A DNA stretch of 64,000 nt, taken from Phanerodontia chrysosporium (Eukaryota > Basidiomycota > Agaricomycetes > Polyporales > Phanerochaetaceae). The notes beneath the pieces were generated by a model that was not told where the DNA came from, made no database searches, and saw only the letters and a program-made list of their open reading frames with translations. This document shows positions 36,161 to 46,200 of the stretch, in pieces (the first letter of the stretch is position 1; each line of letters starts with the position of its first letter). A program made the translations under genes and the position numbers. The DNA lies in the NCBI GenBank assembly GCA_001910725.1, contig MJGA01000003.1, positions 2,170,001-2,234,000 of the forward strand, given 5' to 3'.

Positions 36161-37046
36161 TCAATGGTCATGAACAGTATTAGGCCAGGCTTCAGCAGCA
36201 GCGCTGATGCCTTGTAGATACTTTAGCTTGACTGTCGCAGTCTTGACAGCGTCCCAGTCCTTCGCGGCTACGGCTGCCGAGAGCTGGGGTATAACCTCAT
36301 CAATTTTCTCTGGTGAGGTGACGGCGTTAATAAAATACTGTGCTAAGGACATAGATCATCATACCTTGGTTCTCTTCGCGGACCTGCTCGACATCCTCGC
36401 GAGTCTCTGCGCTTTCGAGCGCCTCCCGGGCCTCCATGACTCCATGATCAACTCCGGGTCATCGAGACTCTCGGATTCACTGATGTCTATGCCCTCTAGC
36501 TTCAAAATATACTCTGCCCTTGTATAAGGGTTGAGCAGCGTGCTGTAAGCTTTGTTGACCGCGCTTGAAAGCTCAGCCGCAATATCGTGCACGTCCTGTC
36601 AGCGCGGCAGGCGGTTGTTAAGCACTCTGAAGCTCTTCAGGAGGTTCGAGACGTACATTGCCCTTTCCAGACCACTTGTCGGGGTGTATAACCCGCTGAA
36701 GCTCTCGGAACCGGTGCTTCAAATCGACAGGGTCGACATCGAAGCGGTTTGGGCTGCCAGACAAGCCCATTATATCAAAGTACGTTGTCGACTTCGACGG
36801 TCGCGAGATGAAGGAGCATTTTGGGCAGACCGGCAGCGCAGTGGGCAGAGGTGCCGAGCAGGACGGGCACGAGCTCGGAGCAGACGAGGTGGAGGTGCTC
36901 ATCTGCCTGGGAGCGACAGGTGCCCTCGCATGATAGATGGCACTCGGTCTGGGATTCTGGATTGAAGGCGGGCATGGCTGCAGGCGGTGGACAGTCGGAG
37001 TCTGGTCGCGGTCGCGGTCAAGCGAAACATGGTGGTCTCCCGACAA
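36161..37046 (-). CDS. JAC1: HscB/Jac1 iron-sulfur cluster co-chaperone (J-type), frame broken in assembly
   Basis: Exons 37046-36657, 36595-36365 and 36309-36161. An N-terminal extension carries a zinc-ribbon pair (CPSCSAPLPTALPVCPKC), as in metazoan HSCB and unlike budding-yeast Jac1. The J domain follows (YFDIMGLSGSPNRFDVDPVD) with the Hsp70-activating HPD in VIHPDKW. Next is the HSCB oligomerisation domain (AVNKAYSTLLNPYTRAEYIL, then REALESAETREDVEQVREEN, ending LKYLQGISAAAEAW). It delivers the scaffold-bound Fe-S cluster to mitochondrial Hsp70. The start could be 37046 or the internal ATG giving MSTSTSSAPSSCP; the shorter form matches the family better. The frame breaks near 36440-36442: DPELIME must be followed by MEAREALE, which needs one extra base. 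This looks like a lost G, not gene death, because both sides are intact. Confidence 0.88.
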
Positions 37047-37140
37047 GATCGAAATGCGAAGCGTGACGTCACATCACTCCCGGCCAGTCAAACGCGACAA
37101 CCCTACGCTAGGGTCGGGAACCTTGACCTGCTAATGCATC

Positions 37141-38603
37141 ATGACCGACAGCGTTGACCATCTCCAGCCAGCCGCGTCCACCGAAACAGTGCCGCCGCCA
37201 TCGCATGTTCAGGCAGACAGTCTCACAGATGCAGAGCTCGCACAAATCCGCACGCCCCGCAAGCGTTCGTTCTTCAAGCTGCCCTCGAGCAGGTCGCGCT
37301 CGAGAAGCTCCAGGGCTCGCAGAACGGGCAGCGCGTAGAACGGGTGCAGACCTCGGAAGAGCACTGGGAGCCGCGCCCCTCACTAGACCCCGAAACGGAA
37401 GACATGCCCTTCATCAAAATCGCGGGTAATGTCGTCTATGCAGACGAACTCATGGAGAACTACGAAAAGGACGTGTACAGATGGGCTGTGCTATACGAGA
37501 ACCAACGAGGGTAAGCGTCACATTTGATGCATAAGTCCTTTGACTGATCTGGCGAACCTTTACCCCTAGGGCAACGGTGTTCTCCACCACATACTATTCA
37601 CGTCTCTCTCTGCTCCCCATCGACCCACCAGCGTTTACCCTCCCTTCGGCCTCCAAAATCGTTCGTGGCAAGTCACCGGCACTCACACTGGAGACATACC
37701 CCCTTCCTGATGGCTCTTGGCGCTGGGTCTCGCGCTCGTGGATGGTCGACATGCGCGGCGACGGGCAGACCCAGTACGACGGCTTCGAGTACAACTGGTT
37801 CTTCAGGACACACAACTGGCGTGCCCACACAGGTTTTCTGAGCGCCGGAGGTTGGGTTCGACGGCGACGCTGGGTCCGATTGATGGTGCGCCCTGCCATG
37901 AGCAAGAAGCCGACAGGCGACATTGCCAGCGAGGGTGCGAGCGGACTACACGAGGGCATCTTGCCACGCCCAGAAACTGGCGCGACTCGTCCACCGTCTG
38001 TAATTATAACCGCCGATTCCGACGAAGAGGATGAGAAGTCCTGGCAAGAGAACGTGGTCTGGAAGGGCGACGTCGAGGAGGATTGGGACCGTTGTCGACG
38101 GGCGATGAAGAGACTTGATAGAGACGGACGAAAGCTAGAATTGTGGCAGAGATGGCTGCACGAGTTAGCGCCGCCGCCTGTTGCCGACGCCCAACCCATG
38201 CCGGTCCCGCGCAAGCAATGGACAGAGGATGAACATCCTCTACCCTCGCAGTACGTACACGAAGGGAAGGCAACTGTGGACGAGAAACTCGTGGAGGAGA
38301 CAGGGGTTGTTCCGGAACCAGCGGAGCGCGAGCACGTTGCCCGAGTATTGAATGCGCACGTAAGTCCAATAACCGTGGCTTTGAGAGCGACATTAGCTGA
38401 GAGAAGCGGGGCAGGGGCAAGATATCCTGCACTTGTTCGTCTACCCGGACTCCCGAGCAAAGTTTATGGAGTTAGTGACACGGGCTGGACTGCTTGCGGA
38501 CATGAGTGGCGGGCTCGGAGACGCGACTACGTCGTCTATGCTGGACTTCTGGAGCTCTTCCCAGAGTCTGCAGAACCTGGTTGCCGAAGGAGCGTCTTCG
38601 TAA
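37141..38603 (+). CDS. Peroxin/dysferlin (DysF) domain protein, Pex23/Spo73/TECPR1-like
   Basis: Exons 37141-37510, 37570-38359 and 38415-38603. The DysF pattern of conserved aromatics is clear: YRWAVLYENQRG, then LSLLPIDPPAFTLPSASK, then PLPDGSWRWVSRSWMVDM, then YDGFEYNWFF and WRAHTGFLSAGGWVRRRRW. The acidic/Ser linker is followed by a conserved C-terminus, which I place in the third exon (ILHLFVYPDSRAKFMELV) ending at TAA 38601-38603. The uninterrupted frame that runs on to 38806 is read-through of the last intron in the wrong phase. Fungal DysF proteins act at the ER, peroxisomes or the forespore membrane. The frame breaks once near 37277-37278: KRSFFK must join AALEQVALEKLQ, which needs one extra G. 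Function beyond the domain is inference. Confidence 0.8.
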
Positions 38604-38802
38604 GGTTGGACGTCGATATTGGAATACTACAGATACCATATACGGAACGGAGAATAGCATGTGATTCTTGCCATCAGGCGAAGGCTGAAGCAGAGCGCGA
38701 TGCGCGCTCGCGTGCGGTGCAACAGGCAAACTCACGGAGGGCCCTCGTCACCACCGACCCTCCAACGCAGGTCTCCAGACCGAAACACACCACGAGCAGC
38801 AC

Positions 38803-40641
38803 ATGAACAGCCCAGGGCAGTTGCGGAAATGGTCGCACTCTGTGGCAGAGTATCTTCACAGTTTCCCCAATGACCATCCGCTCCAGATCGCCCTCAGGAC
38901 GTACTCCTTGGCATTGTCCCTCTCACTTGGGCCTGTGCTTGCGGGATTCATTGCCAACCCGCGCAAGCAAGGCGTCGCATACCTGCTACGCGCTCTCCGA
39001 CGCGAGCTGGGCCTCACCGGCTTCGCATCTGCCATGACCGTCGCTGTCGCTGGCGGGGCAGCGCTGAAATCGGTTCTATCCTACTTGGAGCGGGAGCGGC
39101 CGGAAGTCTTGCCGCAGAGGCTCAGGGCACTGTTGTCTCGCATGAAGGACGCTCACCAGACGTTTTTCGCGAACGCGCTCTCAGCGTATGTCGCCATTGT
39201 GCTCCTCCAGCTCCGGCACAACAGGCCCTCGACGCGCGCTGTGGGCAGTCCCCGCTCTCCGCCCGCATCACAAAAACCGTCCGCAACTTTGGACCTGACG
39301 TTGCTTCTCCTGGTGAGGGCGCTAGACGCTGGTGTTCGCTCTACGATCCTCCCGCCCCCGGCGGTGCAGAACGTTTCGTCGAAGGAGGAACTGAAGAGAG
39401 CAGAGCGTCGTAGGAAGTCTCTGTCAGCACGCATAGATGCCATGATATTTTGGGCCTCCAGCGCAAGGTACCGTTGTATCGAGTGAGCGGGCGGTGGGTG
39501 TCGACTAATGTGACGCTTGTACAGGATCATGTGGTGCTTCTTCTACGAACCGCAGAGGTATGCTTGTTCTCGGGAATCGTATACTCACAGTTGCTAATTA
39601 TCGCCCTGTAGACTGCCGCGCTCATATAACAAGTGGATCATGACCCTTGCCAACATAGATCCACGCATTCTCGAAGCTCTGCGCGCAATCCGAGAAGGCC
39701 GGTGGTCATACACCCGCCAGATTGCTATGCCTCCCGACCTATTAACTTCACTATCACGAGACCTAGGATATTCTGCATCCTGGGGAGACGTCAAACGTTT
39801 GCCGCCGTATGGAGGCCGCCGTGCAAATGCCTCTTGGCAGACGCTGGGGGTCTCGAATAGGACAGGCCTCGGAGGCATCCCGTGCGAGCTTGTGCACGGG
39901 GCATTGGCGGAGGAAGCTGCACCGCCAACACGGTCTTACGCGGCGGAAAGGCCTTCGCGGAGGCCATGCTCATTTACCTCCCGGTAGGTCGTCTTACTGT
40001 GCAGAACTGTCATTTAGCCTCATCGTCTGACTTCGCAGGTCCACTTCCTCCCCATCCTGCTCACCCGCCCCCGCAAACTCGCGCGTGCACACCACCTCGT
40101 CAACACCCTGCTCGCGGTCACTCGCAGCGCGGCCTTCCTTTCCGGCTTTGTCTCGTCGATCTGGGCCGCGGTGTGCCTCACGCGTACGCTGCTGCTTGCA
40201 CGGCTCTTTCCTTGGGTGTCGCACGACTTCTGGGACGGCCCGCACGGATGCGCGTTCATCGGCACGCTCGTGTGCGGCGGCAGCATCTGGATCGAGCAGG
40301 GCCATCGCCGCGGCGAGATGGCACTGTACGTCCTGCCGCGTGCCATCCGGGCATGCCTGCCCGAGGCGTTGCTGAAGTCGGGGCTGAGGCTGCGACTGTT
40401 GGAAAGGTTTGTGTGGTCACCAGTAATTCGGTGCACATGCTGAGCCTACGTGTACAGGCTTGTCTTCACCCTATCGCTAGCCACGCTGCTCACAAAATCC
40501 GTACACGACTCGTCGTCGCTGCGCGGTCTCTCCCGCTGGACGGTTGCGTTTGTCATGAACGGCCCAAATGCCGGTTTCTGGAAGAAGAAAAGGGAGGACT
40601 CGAGCGATCCCCCGTCGCCGCGTGCTCCTTACACCATCTAG
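38803..40641 (+). CDS. TMEM135-like integral membrane protein
   Basis: Exons 38803-39467, 39525-39557, 39612-39983, 40039-40406 and 40458-40641. It is a hydrophobic protein of about 540 residues. The N-terminal half holds YSLALSLSLGPVLAGFIANP and GFASAMTVAVAGGAALKSVL. A short soluble part follows (IMWCFFYEPQR-LPRSYNKWI). Then comes the His/Cys-bearing block IPCELVHGA leading to GGGSCTANTVL, and a C-terminal membrane half (FLIYxPVHFLPILLTRPRKL-like). The arrangement matches the TMEM135/fungal integral membrane family, linked to peroxisomes, lipid droplets and mitochondrial dynamics. The frame breaks once near 39904-39908 and is repaired by one extra G. It starts only about 200 bp after the stop of the upstream gene on the same strand. 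The assignment is moderate. Confidence 0.7.
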
Positions 40642-40687
40642 AACCTTGTATACCACATATCAGTGGAACTGCCGTCATATATATTCC

Positions 40688-42153
40688 CTATCCCCGCCAT
40701 AGACACAATTTATGATCGTAGAACGAGCAGCTCGCGACAAAACTTCTCCTTCGGTCGGGGCATAGCACCAATCCGCGCCGTACGCCATTGACTCATGCTC
40801 GTCGAAGCGGCGGGAGATGTCCCCTCGCCAATGACGCTGTGAAACTCCTCGCCACCGCCTTGCATAGAGAAGTGCACGACCTTGCAGCCGTCATGCATGC
40901 ATGCGACGAGTAGATCGTCCTTGCGCGCTGGTGAAGGATGCCACTTGACGCGCCATGCACCGCCGCCGACGTTCACTGTCGTGAGTGGAGTCAAGGGCTT
41001 ACGAGTGTCAAACAACCGGACGGTGTCATTGTAGCTGAATAACAGGGAGGTCAGAAGTAATATCGGGGTGTGGCTCGTGACGATTCTTACCTTCCGACGG
41101 CGATGAGATGTTCCACATACGGGTGACTCTGTATTGTCGTCACACCTGCGTCGAAGCTGGGTAGTTATGAGCAACAGGATCGTCAGTGAGGCTAACATGG
41201 ACCAGGCGTACCGTCTGTTTGTGAATGTCGGAGCATCGAAGCCTTGGCGAATGTCCCAGCCCTTCATCGTAAGGTCGTCGCCACCTACACACCGTGATAA
41301 GCAGCTGAGGGGAACGGGTGGACATGATCGCGTTACAAACCCGAATAGACGACATTCGTATCCCAGTAGTTCCAGGCTGCAATCCACGGCTCATGGTCGT
41401 GTGCGTGCCAGGTGTCTGTCACTGAGAGCGGTTTACCTTCCGTGGGCTTCAGGAGAGCAAGGGACCCATTGGACAATGAGACAATGAGGTCTCCGAGGGT
41501 GCTGAGTATATGCTGTCAGGGAGGAGTACTCGAAAATTGTACGCGAGAATCAAGACCTAGTCAATTGCCTTCTGTTTGACCAATCAAGCGACAGGCACAG
41601 AACATCAGGAGTTGTGCACGCAATACGCTCAAGCTGATGAAGCCTTTTCTAACACTGCGAGTGAGCATAAAAAGCACATGACGTCCCAGGAGACTTACTT
41701 CTTGAAGATCAAGTTCGCATAGAGTTAGACCACCTTCTGAGTCAGCTATACCTAGCAGTGGAGGTATGTCTGGCGTTCTATGGCACCTGCAACCATAAAC
41801 ACTCGACGCGTCTCGGACGCAATGAGGTGGACGCACCACTTCGTATCGAGAACGGCAGGCAATGAGAGATGGTCTATCTCCAGGCTACACTAGCCACACT
41901 TGAGTTCAACTAATTCGCACTTTTCTATGGAGACGCACAGGTCGCTGTCATTTTCCACCGCGAAGAGTATGCATTTCCCTCGCCGGACCTGAGGTTTGCG
42001 CGAAGCTCCTTCTCCCTCTTCTTTGTGTACCTCGCTCTGCTCAAGCTTGTAAGTCCCACACACAAATAAATTCGCTGCGTCTGGGTGGGGACAGAACTCT
42101 GTCGCGTCTGCAGGCCAGACGGTGTCGAAGATCGCGCAGGACGGGGTGGACAT
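40688..42153 (-). CDS. DPH7: DPH7 diphthine methylesterase (WD40), two frame breaks in assembly
   Basis: Begins at 42153 with MSTPSCAIFDTVWPADATEF and FCPHPDAANLFVCGTYKLEQ, typical of DPH7/Rrt2. Exons seen: 42153-41939, 41884-41837, 41786-41699, further short exons to about 41340, and a last region ending at TAG 40688. WD-like blades include LLGIADSEGGLTLCELDL, LGDLIVSLSNGSLALLKP, WNYWDTNVVYSGCDDLTMKG and SYNDTVRLFDTRKP. The enzyme demethylates diphthine methyl ester on elongation factor 2 before the final amidation. The C-terminus is coded in three frames: FHSVIGEG, then RRFDEHESMAYGADWCYAP, then SFVASCSFYDHKLCLW. Two single-base losses (near 40821-40824 in a run of four C, and near 40747-40753) explain this. 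Read literally it would end early with an unrelated tail. It is divergent from the membrane-protein gene at 42307. Confidence 0.85.
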
Positions 42154-42306
42154 GGCGGGAAGCAGAGAACGCGGGGGCAGGGCAAAACGCGGCAAGCGCC
42201 GTTCCCCGCGGTCGATCCTCTGTCGCGGCAGTGATCGCTGCGCAGCTTCAACCTCATCCTCCTCCCAAAGGCACTTGCTCCTCGCTGCACACGCACGACA
42301 GCAATC
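42154..42306. promoter_or_regulatory. Compact bidirectional promoter
   Basis: Only 153 bp separate the start codons of DPH7 (minus, 42153) and the small membrane-protein gene (plus, 42307). Both must be driven from this interval unless an enhancer lies inside a gene. It is GC-rich, with a CT-rich part (cctcatcctcctccc, about 42253) and no TATA box. Confidence 0.6.
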
Positions 42307-43076
42307 ATGGCCGACTTTGTCCAAGCCCTCGACCCGGCCAAGCTCGTTCTTGTCGGCACGGTACGCACGCCCCATTAGCGCAGGCAGGCGCAATGCGACA
42401 CGCGTATACTGAGGCCCGTCATCACGTAGTGCCTATCCTTTGCGACCAGCGCGTTCGCCGCGCCTGCGTACAACCTGCCCATCTTCCTCTTCGGCCACAT
42501 CGCGCAGGAGAGCTCGGAGGCCATCCAGTCGTTGCAGCTCGTACGTGTCTTTCCCCCTCTCTGGATCACACGGCTATGCTCACGTCCGCACCCGTAGTTC
42601 ACGGCCCTCGTCACCGCCTCTGGCATTTACGACGTCATTTGGCTGGCTCGCAATGAGCAGCATTGGTTCATGCGCATCCTGACCATCCTGATTCTCCTGT
42701 TGAAGGTGCGTTTCGCCTGCGTGCTGCTTTGCCGCCCGTCCGACACTAACGCACCATCCCCCCACACAGATTCCCACCGCCCTCGCGTTCGCGACCTCGC
42801 TTCGCCAGCGTGGTGCGCAGTTCGGCGGCCTTGGCATTCGCGGCAACGACCTGGCAGGCGCAACAGGTGAGTACTGCGCTTCCCCTGTCCCTGGCTGCGG
42901 CCGCTGATGGAACTGCGCATACAGTGTGGTCCATGCCGGGAGGATTTACCTCTGGAGGTGGTTCAGGCGGCTACCAGTCTGTGGACGACCCCGAGCCCAC
43001 TCCGACGCCACGTGCAGCCGCGCCTCCTCCCGTGAACCAACCACAGAATGCACCTGGCGCCTACCAATCCGTGTAA
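42307..43076 (+). CDS. Small conserved-looking membrane protein of unknown function
   Basis: Exons 42307-42360, 42430-42540, 42598-42705, 42770-42866 and 42925-43076, all with GT-AG borders and consistent phase. The product of about 173 residues opens MADFVQALDPAKLVLVG. Hydrophobic segments follow around residues 14-42 (AFAAPAYNLPIFLFGHIAQ), 56-74 (FTALVTASGIYDVIWLA) and 78-100 (MRILTILILLLKIPTALAFA). After these comes a Gly/Pro-rich cytosolic-type tail (GGFTSGGGSGGYQSVDD) that ends GAYQSV. The repeated YQSV in the tail may be a sorting or binding motif. The topology faintly recalls AGTRAP-like small membrane proteins, but I do not claim homology. It is divergent from DPH7. Confidence 0.75.
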
Positions 43077-43241
43077 CTCGACGCCTAAGCCGTGTGGGCA
43101 GCGTGCTCTCCCACTACAATGCGACTACTAGTGTATTAGATACTCTATATCCATGCAGATACCAACAGGACGTGCCCGGCAGCGAACGAGGAGAGCGACG
43201 ATAGTACCACATAGCACCAACCAGAGCGAAACGGGGAATAG

Positions 43242-46200
43242 TCAATCGTAGCGAACGACCTTGACGGGGTCGTCGTCCTGCACCCAAATGCACCCGCTGT
43301 CCTTCTCGGGCCCTGGCACGCCTCCCACTCGTCTGACAGCTCGAACTGCGTGCCCTCCACCCACCGGCGCCAGGCCTCCCAGTACGCCTTCTCGATGTTG
43401 CGCGTCCACCGAGCCGTGTCGAACAGCGGCATTCTGTCGCGGTTCAGGAAGAGGTTGCGCCGCAGGTTCATGAGCTCACCCTGCCCTCGCAGGATCGTCG
43501 CCCCGCTTGGCTCCGTCTCGGGGACGTACGAAATGCTGTTCGCGAGTGCCACGGCGCGGTTCTCGTACTCCTCCAGACTGTCGACGATCATTTGGTCTCC
43601 GAAGCCTGTGGCATTGACCATGCTCGCCGCCACACGTGAACACATCTTGTGGCGGTGCTTCGGGAAGGTGAGCACCGGCGTGCCAGGCCAGATGATGCTG
43701 CAAGTGGACGAATCAGTCGAGCGATGGCATGGGAACCTTTGTGATGTCTGCTTACTCTGCAGTGATTGTATGCGCATTGCACTGTCGAAGGTATCAGGTC
43801 CATTCTCTCAAGAAAGGGCACGCGCGCATACCTCCACGGTATCCAGGAATATATCTGCGACCCTACCCCGGTGGACATGCACGTCCTTGCGCGCAACATC
43901 TGTGAATCGCACCCGGGAAGCAACTTCGTCACCAGCCCACATTCGAGCCTGGCGCAGGAGGTGCTCCTCTCCTTGAGCCGGAAACCGCAAGAGCCACAGA
44001 ATGCTGTTAGGTACCCTCGCAAGGATTCGCAGCCACACAGCAAAGACGCCCTGCCCCGTCGCACTTAGTCCCATTCCAACGATGTGCAGAGGTGAGCTGA
44101 CTCACCGGGTCGATCTAAACAACGCAGCTTAATCATCGCAAGCTTTTGGACAGTTCGCACACGAAACATTGACTTACCTTGTACAGCTGAATGACAGGTC
44201 AGCCATCGCCATCGCATACACTAGCGTTGTACCCCACTACTTACCTGGTTGAAGTTGGCGAAGATCACTGCGGTACTGCGAGGATATTAGCACAACAATC
44301 GTCTCAAACGGAATTGAGTAACTCACTATGGCAAGTCGGGGAATATGGTTTGGCGCATCTCTTGTCGCCTCAGCTCCTCATTGCGCCAGAGAACATCCGG
44401 AGGCGTCTGCTCGCGCTCTTCTGGTGTAAGGTTCTCATCCGTTCTGAACGACTGCTTGTGGTCTGTGACCATGAACGTATGCTATACCCCACGTTAGCTT
44501 CGCGCAACCGGTTGTCAACATGACAGGCACTTACCGGCATATAGATGAACTTTTCGGAGCTGTGCAGTCGATGGGACGATCGGTCAGACCACGCATCTAG
44601 AAAGTCACCTCCCTTGACTCACTAGACCCATTCTTCGTGCGGATCCTCAGGATCGGGATCGGCGTCCAAATCCAACATGAGATCGTCGTGCTTGTCGCCT
44701 TTCTCCCTCTTCGTGCGCCACACCTCTGCCGCACACAGATCTCTTGGTGCCGAGATGGGATCACACACAAGGTAATCGCACCAACCTACATGCTGGGTTA
44801 GCCTGCACACACGTCCAAAATACGGTGAGAACTCGCCTGCACCGAGCGTCCCGGCGTAACCGATGAGCTGTATCTGAACGGGACAAGGCCGCGCCGCAAA
44901 GACGTCGTTCCTTGCTCCTTTCGTGTAACCGCCGAGATTGACCACTGCGCGCCGTGAATCAGCACTGCTACCTTACCCTGCATTGGCTGCGAGACCTACA
45001 GATATGGATTTTGTGATCGCTGATGTGCCTGACGATCTGTTCGCTGGACCAAGTCGCGGCATCGACAAAGACCTCGACGTTGCCAGAGATTTTTGGTCGG
45101 TAGGAGGTCCCGTCCCAAGGGCTAGTGGTGTACATGAACACCCGTACTCTTGAGCGGTCGTGCATGCCGAACACCGACTGCATGAGGTGAGACAATGGGT
45201 GATTGCTACGAGGCACAAATTCAGCAGTGGCCCGAGAGCAAAGAGAGCGCTGCGAACGAACTTGACATCATTAGAGACATAACCAATATTAAGGATGCCG
45301 TCCTTGGGTGGGATCGGCGGCGGGTAGACATGTCGTGGTAACCAAGGTTGAGAAAGTGCAGTAAACGAGATACGAAGAGCATTGCGATGGGATATCAGCC
45401 GGATCGTGCGTGGAGACAGCGGATAGATAAACTACAATTTGCTCAGCAACAGTCTTTGGCAAGCGCGCAGTGACTCACCGTATTGAAAGGTAGCAGAGAA
45501 GGAACAACAGGCGGCGACATCGTGCGCGGCAGGAGCGGGCGCACGTAGTCGTCTTTGAGAACGAGCGGGTCGGCCGTGATCTCCTCAGCCGAATGGAGCA
45601 CCTGGCCGTAGAGCTTGACGTACCACTGGCGCTGCAGGCGCGGCTGCAGCCAGTTGAGGATGCGGATGACGAAGCCGCCCTCGTTGATGTGCCGCCGCAC
45701 GCGGTCGAGCGGCTTGTAGAACTGGTTGATCATCGTCGACCACAGCTCGTGCTCGTCCTTACGCAGTGGGCGCCCGAACGCGGACTCGACCGCTCGCAGC
45801 CACTCGCCGAGCCCGCGGGTCGCGCTCATCGCGTGCACGTTCTCGGTGTACGCGAGGCTGAGCTGTCGCTCGCACATGACGACCATGGTGTGCATCAGTC
45901 CAGGGCGCGGGACGTGCTCTGCTGAGGTCGGTGACAGGAGCTTGCCGTCCTCGTCGACGCCGAACTCGTCTGTGAAGCAGCTGCGCCCGCGCCAGTCGCA
46001 TACAGAGGCCATGGCGTTCATCAGACCACATACAGCCTCGGGCAGATCTGGATTGAGCTCGACCGCGCGGCGGTAGTAATCCAATGCGTCCCATCCACGA
46101 CCCTGCGGAATGGTGAGATACTTGCTTGTAAGTGAAAGGAAGGCGCGTACATACCGTGTCCTTGATAGCGTTGCCCATATTAGCCAAAGCGACGTCAAAG

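Noticed and set aside
37594..38460. A 288-codon minus-strand frame opposite the DysF gene
   Set aside because: The plus strand encodes a clear DysF domain with matching introns; the antisense frame has no recognisable family.
37570..38806. Single long frame running to 38806 as the end of the DysF protein
   Set aside because: After 38359 the frame becomes nonsensical, while splicing 38360-38414 gives the conserved FVYPDSRAKFMELV and a stop at 38603.
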